Source of the DNA: Candidatus Poseidoniaceae archaeon
GTDB lineage: Archaea; Thermoplasmatota; Poseidoniia; Poseidoniales; Poseidoniaceae
DNA: 64,000 nt
Assembly (NCBI GenBank): GCA_949372645.1
Contig: CASIAP010000002.1
Span: forward strand, 62,001-126,000
Direction: 5' to 3'
Shown one piece after another: positions 57,249 through 64,000 of the stretch. The translations under genes and the position numbers were made by a program. Each line of letters begins with the position of its first letter. Position 1 is the stretch's first letter. The notes beneath the pieces are model-generated. The model was not told where the DNA came from and ran no database searches. It saw nothing but the letters and a program-made list of their open reading frames with translations.

Positions 57249-59033
57249 ATGTGTGGCATAGGTGGGATGTTCGGAGAACCCGACCCTGCAGTTGTTCACA
57301 GAATGAATTCACTCCTCCACCATCGTGGACCAAATGGAAATAATGTTTGGTCAGATGAGCATATTTCACTCGGACATACACGCTTAGCGATTGTCGACTT
57401 AGCAGGGAGTGACCAGCCACTTTTCGGCTCGAATCGAGAGGTTCTTGTGGCGAATGGTGAACTCTATAATTATCAAAAAATACGTTCTCAACATCCTTCT
57501 TTTTCTTGGACCACAAAGGGCGATTCCGAAGTGATCTTAGCGCTTCTTGATGCTTCGAAATCAAAGCATTCAGGCGTGTTAAGTGCTCGGCAACATGCCC
57601 AATGGATTGCACAATTGGATGGTATGTATGCATTTGCAGTTTGGGATTCGGAGACTCGTCATTTGCTTTTGGCACGCGACCCGCTCGGGATCAAACCACT
57701 GGTACGAACATGTGTTGGGGGGTCTCTTCTCTTTGCCAGTGAAAGTAAGGCATTAAGAGCACATGAAGGACATGTCCCGGCTCTTGATGAGCAAGCACTC
57801 GTTGCCCGGCTTGCTTGGGAATATTCACTTGATGGAACGACGTTACTCAAGGATGTCAGCCAAGTTCGACCAGGTACGGTTGAAGTTTGGGCATTGGACT
57901 TTGAAGGTAAAGCCAAACTGCTTGACCGAGCCATTATTGAACAACAAAAAGTCAATCCCTCAGACTCATGGAGTCCTGAAAGAGATGCTGAATTCCTCCT
58001 CGAAACATTTGTTGAAGGAGTTTCAGAGCGCCTCATGTCCGATGTTCCAGTCGGAATTGTACTTTCAGGTGGCCTTGATTCTTCGTTAGTAGCTGCTGTT
58101 GCTCATGAAGCAGCAGAACGTGCGCAACAGCCAGTACCTGCCTGTTGGACGGTTGCTGAAAGTGAAGACAACCCCGACTGGATTGCCGCAGAAGAAGTAG
58201 CTTCCTCGTTTGATTTGGTTCATCACCAGCATATCCTTGAACCCGATTCGTTCGATACACTGCTTCCTGATTTGTCATGGCATGGTGAAGACCTCGATGT
58301 GACCGTGCTGTTTTTCCAACCACTGTTCCAAAAAATGTCACAACATGTGACGGTTGGATTGTGTGGACAAGGGGCAGATGAATTACATGCTGGTTATCCA
58401 CGATATCGAGATTTGAAATCCCATGGTGAAATGATTGATGCACGTTTAGCATCGATGGAACATCCCTTTGCACGCCAAATAGAAAATGAAACATTACCCA
58501 TAGGTGAACACTGGTATACGAAGGGTCATGCAGGCAGTAGCCATACGGGTTCACTGGAAGAATTCCTTCAATTCGAGCTTGATCATGGTCAACTTTCAAA
58601 TTTCCAATTACGATTAGTTGACCGTCATTCGATGGCCCACTCATTGGAAGTACGAGTTCCATTCCTTTCTTCATCGCATCGTCAAGCCACTCACCACCTT
58701 CCCATGGAATGGCGACTTCCCTCAAGCGGTGATGAAAAGATTGCCCTGCGAGCAGCAGCTTCGCTTACTTCATTACCCAAGCATATCGTTGGTCGACCGA
58801 AATTACCTGCAGGTCGAGCAACATCTCCAACTTTAATCGATAATCTTCTTGCAGAATATAAACCTCAAACGGAGGAGATTCTCACTCGGTATCCTTTACT
58901 TTCTGGGGCTTTGAAGACACAGCCTGATATAGCCCTGGGTTTAGGTTTGTTTGAGGCAGTTCATATTTTGGACAGAGGGGCGAGAAAACCTACTGGTTCT
59001 ACCATGGATTTACTCAACGAGGTGATTGGATGA
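57249..59033 (+). CDS. asnB: Asparagine synthase (glutamine-hydrolysing)-like protein
   Basis: MCGIGGMFG N-terminal Ntn Cys, LGHTRLAIVDLAGSDQPL, VLSGGLDSSLVAAVA PP-loop, GQGADELHAGYPRY; start set to expose Cys2. Confidence 0.92.
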   Translation: MCGIGGMFGEPDPAVVHRMNSLLHHRGPNGNNVWSDEHISLGHTRLAIVDLAGSDQPLFGSNREVLVANGELYNYQKIRSQHPSFSWTTKGDSEVILALLDASKSKHSGVLSARQHAQWIAQLDGMYAFAVWDSETRHLLLARDPLGIKPLVRTCVGGSLLFASESKALRAHEGHVPALDEQALVARLAWEYSLDGTTLLKDVSQVRPGTVEVWALDFEGKAKLLDRAIIEQQKVNPSDSWSPERDAEFLLETFVEGVSERLMSDVPVGIVLSGGLDSSLVAAVAHEAAERAQQPVPACWTVAESEDNPDWIAAEEVASSFDLVHHQHILEPDSFDTLLPDLSWHGEDLDVTVLFFQPLFQKMSQHVTVGLCGQGADELHAGYPRYRDLKSHGEMIDARLASMEHPFARQIENETLPIGEHWYTKGHAGSSHTGSLEEFLQFELDHGQLSNFQLRLVDRHSMAHSLEVRVPFLSSSHRQATHHLPMEWRLPSSGDEKIALRAAASLTSLPKHIVGRPKLPAGRATSPTLIDNLLAEYKPQTEEILTRYPLLSGALKTQPDIALGLGLFEAVHILDRGARKPTGSTMDLLNEVIG

Positions 59034-60247
59034 CATTTGTACACACATTAACCCCGTTACTTGAAAGTAAGCGTGCCGAAATCACTGCATGGATGTCCCA
59101 AAAGAGAAGTGAAGTACCGATTCCAATCTATGGCAGCGTCGATATTCGGGATGCTGGTTGGAAAATCAGTGTCGTTGATGCAAATCACTTCCCAGCAGGT
59201 TTCAATAATATTTCAAGTGAAGACAAACCATCTCTTGGAACACTTCTTCGGACTCATATTCAGCGTGAATATACCGACTGTCAATGGGTCCATCTTTACC
59301 CTGAATCCCATACCCGTAACAAAGGGTATATTGAGAACCTTATCACCTTGAAAGAGTTGCTCGAAATTGCAGGATTCCGCTGTACTGTTGGATCTGTTGA
59401 TTTTGCAGAATTGGGTCACCTCATTGGCCTTTCTGGTGCTTTGAAACTGGACCAAGTCGAATCTAAAAAGAAGGATGGAAAAGAAATCTTACTCATTGAT
59501 GGCCAGACACCCGACCTGATACTCCTGAATAATGATTTGACTGAAGGTATTGTCGCAGGTCTCGGCAGCCAAATTGTGTCGCCTCCTCCTTCGATGGGTT
59601 GGCACCGAAGAAGGAAATCTCAGCATTATGAAGTTCTTCGAGAATACGTTGAAGAGATTGCTCAAATGATTGGTATTGACTCTTGGCACTTCATGGCGGA
59701 TTGGTTTGTCTCGAAAAATAAATGCTTAGAGAAAGAGGCATGTCGAATCGAACTGGCTGCCGAAGTTGATACTTTTTTGGAAGCACTCCGTCAAAAATAC
59801 CAATCGCTTGGGGTCGTTCGAGAGCCAGTTGCTTTTATCAAAAATGACCGAGGTACCTATGGTCTTGGTATCATGACTGTTCGAAGTGGGAGTGAACTCT
59901 TGGAACTCTCGAATCGGAAAATGAATCGACTGATGTATTCCAAAGGTGGTGTTGATGTTGAAAACTTCCTCATCCAAGAAGGAATCCCGACTATTCTCGT
60001 CAATGAGGACGGAGCTCCGGTTGAACCAGTCGTCTATCTCGTCGATGGGCAGGCTGCTTCATGGTTCTATAGAATCAACCCAAAGAAATCAGATATTGAC
60101 AATTTGAATTCTCCGAGTGCCCAATTTGAATCCTTTTCACAATCTGGTGGTCAATATGGCGAACATGCACATGGTTGGCATGCTTTAGTTGCAGAACTTT
60201 CGATGTTAGCAATGGGTCGGGAATTGCTTTCATACGGGAATCAATAA
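59030..60247 (+). CDS. gshA: Glutamate-cysteine ligase, proteobacterial GshA-type
   Basis: YGSVDIRDAGWKISVVDANHFPAGFNNI, SPPPSMGWHRRRKSQHY, FIKNDRGTYGLGIMTV; ATGA overlap with the asnB stop. Confidence 0.82.
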   Translation: MTFVHTLTPLLESKRAEITAWMSQKRSEVPIPIYGSVDIRDAGWKISVVDANHFPAGFNNISSEDKPSLGTLLRTHIQREYTDCQWVHLYPESHTRNKGYIENLITLKELLEIAGFRCTVGSVDFAELGHLIGLSGALKLDQVESKKKDGKEILLIDGQTPDLILLNNDLTEGIVAGLGSQIVSPPPSMGWHRRRKSQHYEVLREYVEEIAQMIGIDSWHFMADWFVSKNKCLEKEACRIELAAEVDTFLEALRQKYQSLGVVREPVAFIKNDRGTYGLGIMTVRSGSELLELSNRKMNRLMYSKGGVDVENFLIQEGIPTILVNEDGAPVEPVVYLVDGQAASWFYRINPKKSDIDNLNSPSAQFESFSQSGGQYGEHAHGWHALVAELSMLAMGRELLSYGNQ

Positions 60248-60286
60248 CACCCGTTCTTGCTAAGAGGGGTACCTCCTCCCAAGAAC

Positions 60287-60961
60287 ATGAACAGAGCGTG
60301 GGTCTATATCGGCACCATCGCCCTGGGACTTTGGTTTTCTGCTACTGCTTGTAATGGTTTGATTCCAGATGAATATGCAGAATTACCCGTTAACCTGTGG
60401 TGTTGGGGTCTTTTTGCTTGGCTCTATCGTGGCGGAAGTCGAAAGCAACGTATTGAGATGATTACAGTGATTGCAATTGCAACACCAATGGAATTGTTCT
60501 TTAGCGAAATTTGGCTGATCTATGAATATCAACGTGGCCTCATGCCACTGTTTGTTCCTGCAGGTCATTATTTCCTGTTTGATCTTGGGCGAATGGCAGC
60601 AGACACGATGAAAGAAACTTGGGCCTTACCTTTACTCGCACCTTTTGTTCCTTTGGTTGCATATGGTGCCTGGACGGGTGGGGATACATCAGCAGTTTTC
60701 CTCTTGGCTCTTGTTTTAGTTTTCACCAAATGGGGGCCACAACCACGATTATACTCGGCTATGGCATGGGCTGCATTGGCCATGGAGATTTGGGGAACTT
60801 CACTCAGCAACTGGACATGGGCAAGTCAAGTTCCTTGGACGGGTTTAACCGCTTGGAACCCTCCATTACTGGTTGGTTCTTTCTATTGTTTTGGAGACCT
60901 CTTGGTCAACATGGCTGTCGTCAAGTTTGAAGGGAAGGACCCGTTGGAGGTACTTGTATGA
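60287..60961 (+). CDS. Polytopic membrane protein of unknown function
   Basis: Several TM helices; start chosen at MNRAWVYIG; overlaps the next ATG by 4 bp. Confidence 0.7.
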   Translation: MNRAWVYIGTIALGLWFSATACNGLIPDEYAELPVNLWCWGLFAWLYRGGSRKQRIEMITVIAIATPMELFFSEIWLIYEYQRGLMPLFVPAGHYFLFDLGRMAADTMKETWALPLLAPFVPLVAYGAWTGGDTSAVFLLALVLVFTKWGPQPRLYSAMAWAALAMEIWGTSLSNWTWASQVPWTGLTAWNPPLLVGSFYCFGDLLVNMAVVKFEGKDPLEVLV

Positions 60962-61290
60962 CCTCCTCCGACGAGTTGCGAAAGCGTCGAGAACAGGAGG
61001 CTGTACGTATTCGTACTTCACTCAATAGACTTCGAGGTGAACAACGTGCATCCCTCAAAGGTGGTGAGACGGCCGTTGCTTTTGTTGAAGAGCGTCTCTG
61101 CATTGGGTGTGACCAATGTACCATTGTTTGTGACGATGATGCCATTGAGATGTATAAGGTCGATATGGTGAGTCCTTTGATTCATGTTGAGTCAAATCAA
61201 AAAGCCAAGATTCTCCGTGCTGATTGCACAGGCTGTCGATTGTGTGTTTTAGCATGCCCAACAGATGCAATCACAATGATAGATCGATGA
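60958..61290 (+). CDS. 4Fe-4S (2x) ferredoxin
   Basis: CIGCDQCTIVCDDDAIEMY ... CTGCRLCVLACPTDAITM. Confidence 0.93.
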   Translation: MTSSDELRKRREQEAVRIRTSLNRLRGEQRASLKGGETAVAFVEERLCIGCDQCTIVCDDDAIEMYKVDMVSPLIHVESNQKAKILRADCTGCRLCVLACPTDAITMIDR

Positions 61291-61300
61291 GGTGAACACG

Positions 61301-61591
61301 ATGTCAAAGAAAGATAAACAAGATACAGCACAACGTTTTGGTGGAGAATTCGGGCCGTACCGGAAAGAAGGAACACCTGGAGTATCGCTTTCAACGTTCA
61401 AGACGCTCGTTTGGACTTCGAACATCGGAGGTATGCTCTTGTGTGTTGTTGCCCTTGAGATGCTTTTTGTCCGACAGATGTTCGGCTGGGGCCTTGCTTC
61501 ACTCATTCTCGGGGTTGTCATTGCTTTGTTTCCATCAAACTATGAAATTGTTGGAATGGATGATGGCCAATCCCCACCCCAGGAAGATTGA
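61301..61591 (+). CDS. Small two-TM membrane protein
   Basis: TLVWTSNIGGMLLCVVALEMLFVRQMFGWGLASLILGVVIALFP; preceded by GAGGTGAACACG. Confidence 0.65.
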   Translation: MSKKDKQDTAQRFGGEFGPYRKEGTPGVSLSTFKTLVWTSNIGGMLLCVVALEMLFVRQMFGWGLASLILGVVIALFPSNYEIVGMDDGQSPPQED

Positions 61592-61592
61592 C

Positions 61593-62354
61593 TCAAACCT
61601 TCATTTGAGACTGGCAAGTTGGACACTCAATCATCCCTGAGTACTCTTTTGGAACGTTGAGTTCAGCTTTACATGATCGGCATTTGATATTCGGGTTAGG
61701 ATCTCCTGAGGAGGTCTGGTTCAAGATTCTTTCAATTGGTTCAGGCCATCCCTCTTTGAGTGTCGAAAGCAGGAGAGGTAGTGCAACCAAAATCATACAG
61801 GTGATTGAAGTCATGATCGATGTCATAATCATCTCATCACCCCAGGCAATTGAAACTGGATTGGGTTCCGCACCATGGAAAGCAATACTAAACAGACCTG
61901 ATATGACAAGAACTCCGAGCGTAAAATAGACGCCATTACGGTAGCCCCTGTACGTTATCACTCCTCCCATCAAATATCCAATTCCTATTAGAAACGCTAC
62001 AGGAGAGAGTAACCAACTTTCAGCACTTCCTCCACCCACCGAAAACACGAGCGACCAAAATAACCGGAAAACAGCATAGATGATGATACAAACTCCAATT
62101 CCGTTTGCCAGCTCACTTTCATCTTTATCGACATACAATTTCTGTTGTTGTGTCGTGACTTGATGATAGCCTGCGGGAATTTGAAAACCAATGGTAGGTT
62201 GTCGGATTTGAGGAGCTGGTTGGGCAGCTTCGTCTGCTTCCATCAAACGAATCACAACTTCTTCTTTGACACCCGAGACACGTAGTCCACGGTCTTTACA
62301 CAAACTTTTCAGCTTCAGGAGTGTCAAGTCATCATAGTTCATGATAAGGGACAT
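61593..62354 (-). CDS. Membrane protein with N-terminal SAP-like motif and C-terminal zinc ribbon
   Basis: LLKLKSLCKDRGLRVSGVKEEVVIRLMEAD; multiple TM helices; IKCRSCKAELNVPKEYSGMIECPTCQSQMKV. Confidence 0.75.
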   Translation of the reverse strand: MSLIMNYDDLTLLKLKSLCKDRGLRVSGVKEEVVIRLMEADEAAQPAPQIRQPTIGFQIPAGYHQVTTQQQKLYVDKDESELANGIGVCIIIYAVFRLFWSLVFSVGGGSAESWLLSPVAFLIGIGYLMGGVITYRGYRNGVYFTLGVLVISGLFSIAFHGAEPNPVSIAWGDEMIMTSIMTSITCMILVALPLLLSTLKEGWPEPIERILNQTSSGDPNPNIKCRSCKAELNVPKEYSGMIECPTCQSQMKV

Positions 62355-62390
62355 GAAACAAGAATGATAAAGTTTTAGCCGTCAAAACTT

Positions 62391-64000
62391 TCAAGCTTCG
62401 ATTTCGAGAGAAGAACTTGATTCGGATACAGCTCGAGCCTTTTTGGCATCAACTTGGCGGGCAAGGAAAGAAACGACATCGAGAATTTCAATATCTTCGT
62501 AACGCTCATCGCCTTCAAACTTAAGACATTCAAAGTGCGATACACACTTTGGACAAGAGGTCAACATTGTATCAGCGCCAGTGGCACGGATCTCTTCCAT
62601 GCGTGTGACACGGAGAGAACGTGCGTTTTCATTGCATGACATCATACTTGAGACCCCACAGCACATTGCGTCTTCACCGCTGTGTTCCATCTCGACGATT
62701 TCCACACCTTCAACGCCAGCGATAAGTTGTCTTGGTTCATCATAGACTCCCATTTGGCGTCCAAGACGGCAAGGGTCGTGATAGGTGACGGTTGTTTCCT
62801 CTTCGGCTTTGAGGTTCATGTCAAATCCATTTTCAATCAAGAATTCGGTCGTATGCATGACTTTCACTCCTTCAAGTTCGTAATCACGAGCAAAGGTTCG
62901 GAAACATTCAGCGCATGAGGATACGAGTGTGTCAATGCCAGATTGTTCAATCTTCTTTTGGTTGTAGGCTTTGAGTTTGTCAAAGACTTCATCGAGACCT
63001 TGCCACTTTTGGTCATGGCCACAGCATTTCAAGAAATCCCTGCCGAGATACGAAACATCCATTTCCATTTCATCGAATAAAGTAAAGGCCGAAGTTGTAG
63101 CATCGCCGAGGTTCATGTCACCTTCATTGACGTGTGAGAACACCATCTCTTGATCGAGATAATCGACACATCCAGGATAATATCCAATGTTTGAGGTCAA
63201 TGGATAATCTTTGACAGCAATGAAGTCATCATTTGCGGTTTCTTCTGCTTCAGCAGCAAGAACAGCTTGTAACACAGTGTGCGCAATTTCTGCTTGTGGT
63301 CCACCGACAATAAGCGATCGACGGATATCAACATAGGAGTCATAGTCAACCAGTTGCGGGCAAGCGTTAGTACACGCAGTACACGTCAAGCAGGAATACA
63401 TCGGTACCCCATCATCTTCATTGTTCCAGGAATTGTAAATGATATTGAGTTTGTCTCCACCATTAAACAATCGAACTGGGCAAGCATCGTCGCACAAGTC
63501 GCAGCCGTAGCACTTGTTCATTTCGAATTCATATCCACGTCCCATGGAGCGTAGAACAACAAAGACCATTGCTCCAAAAGTCAAACAAGGAATGAACATT
63601 GCATAGGTTAGTTTTGCATCGAGTGCCTTTGGATTGGTATGGTACGTTGGGTTTTCTGCAGATGAAAAGTGACCCCCACCTATCGCCATTTCTTCAGCAT
63701 TCGATAGATTGACCGTCATGCCTGCAAGTGATGCAGGTGCATCTTCGTCCCAGACCAAGAGTGGTTGGAAAGAAGCGATGCCGAACGAAGTTTCAGTTTG
63801 GATGCTGTTGTTGAGTGCAAGAGCTCCACTGGCGACAACCGAATAGGTGTAATCATAGGTTCCAACTGGTAATTCGACCGTAGCGCCAAGACAATTGTCG
63901 AATGAAGAAACAGTTGCCCCATTACTGTTGGTCACTGTTAAACTCGAACTGATCATGGATGCCGTTGAAACATCATTGATTTTACGTTCTGATGAACGGT
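62391..64000 (-). CDS. HdrD/GlpC-like iron-sulfur oxidoreductase with N-terminal extracytoplasmic region and TM helix; N-terminus beyond window
   Basis: CYGCDLCDDACPV and CLTCTACTNACP clusters, two CCG-type domains (GYYPGCVDY...CCGHD; DPCRLGR...CCGVSS); frame remains open to the window end. Confidence 0.88.
   Translation of the reverse strand, partial: RSSERKINDVSTASMISSSLTVTNSNGATVSSFDNCLGATVELPVGTYDYTYSVVASGALALNNSIQTETSFGIASFQPLLVWDEDAPASLAGMTVNLSNAEEMAIGGGHFSSAENPTYHTNPKALDAKLTYAMFIPCLTFGAMVFVVLRSMGRGYEFEMNKCYGCDLCDDACPVRLFNGGDKLNIIYNSWNNEDDGVPMYSCLTCTACTNACPQLVDYDSYVDIRRSLIVGGPQAEIAHTVLQAVLAAEAEETANDDFIAVKDYPLTSNIGYYPGCVDYLDQEMVFSHVNEGDMNLGDATTSAFTLFDEMEMDVSYLGRDFLKCCGHDQKWQGLDEVFDKLKAYNQKKIEQSGIDTLVSSCAECFRTFARDYELEGVKVMHTTEFLIENGFDMNLKAEEETTVTYHDPCRLGRQMGVYDEPRQLIAGVEGVEIVEMEHSGEDAMCCGVSSMMSCNENARSLRVTRMEEIRATGADTMLTSCPKCVSHFECLKFEGDERYEDIEILDVVSFLARQVDAKKARAVSESSSSLEIEA

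Noticed and set aside
58033-58725. 230-aa antisense ORF inside asnB
   Set aside because: Opposite to a well-supported conserved gene; low-quality composition.

Overview
The window reads as a compact archaeal chromosome segment. The call is inferred from aRF1 (NIKS and GGQ motifs), aIF2-beta, class I LysRS, a Nog1-like GTPase, an archaeal-type PyrH, an XPD-like helicase and a GfcR-like regulator. Combined with an aerobic, heterotrophic gene set (class I RNR, a complete 2-oxoacid dehydrogenase complex, LipA/LipB, methylmalonyl-CoA genes) and giant calcium-binding-repeat surface proteins, it looks most like a marine Group II / Poseidoniales-type euryarchaeon (inference; no taxonomic search was possible). 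I found about 55 CDSs, one tRNA-Leu(UAA), one terminator-like hairpin and one 81-bp coding tandem repeat. I saw no CRISPR array, rRNA operon, prophage or transposon. The most interesting items are: (i) a 9-kb surface-protein gene combining a DxDxDG calcium-binding region, a transglutaminase-like domain with an intact C/H/D triad, many Ig-like repeats, a TM helix and a cytosolic DUF4129-like tail; (ii) an asnB-gshA pair overlapping by 4 bp, suggesting a low-molecular-weight thiol or gamma-glutamyl pathway in an archaeon, inside a collinear redox/membrane cluster; (iii) two membrane proteins that begin with SAP-like motifs; (iv) a GC-rich, structured, unexplained block at 44.4-44.7 kb next to an RHH regulator; (v) single-base frameshifts in two conserved genes (aIF2-beta and glutamate dehydrogenase); (vi) a WW-like C-terminus on a 1398-aa repeat surface protein.
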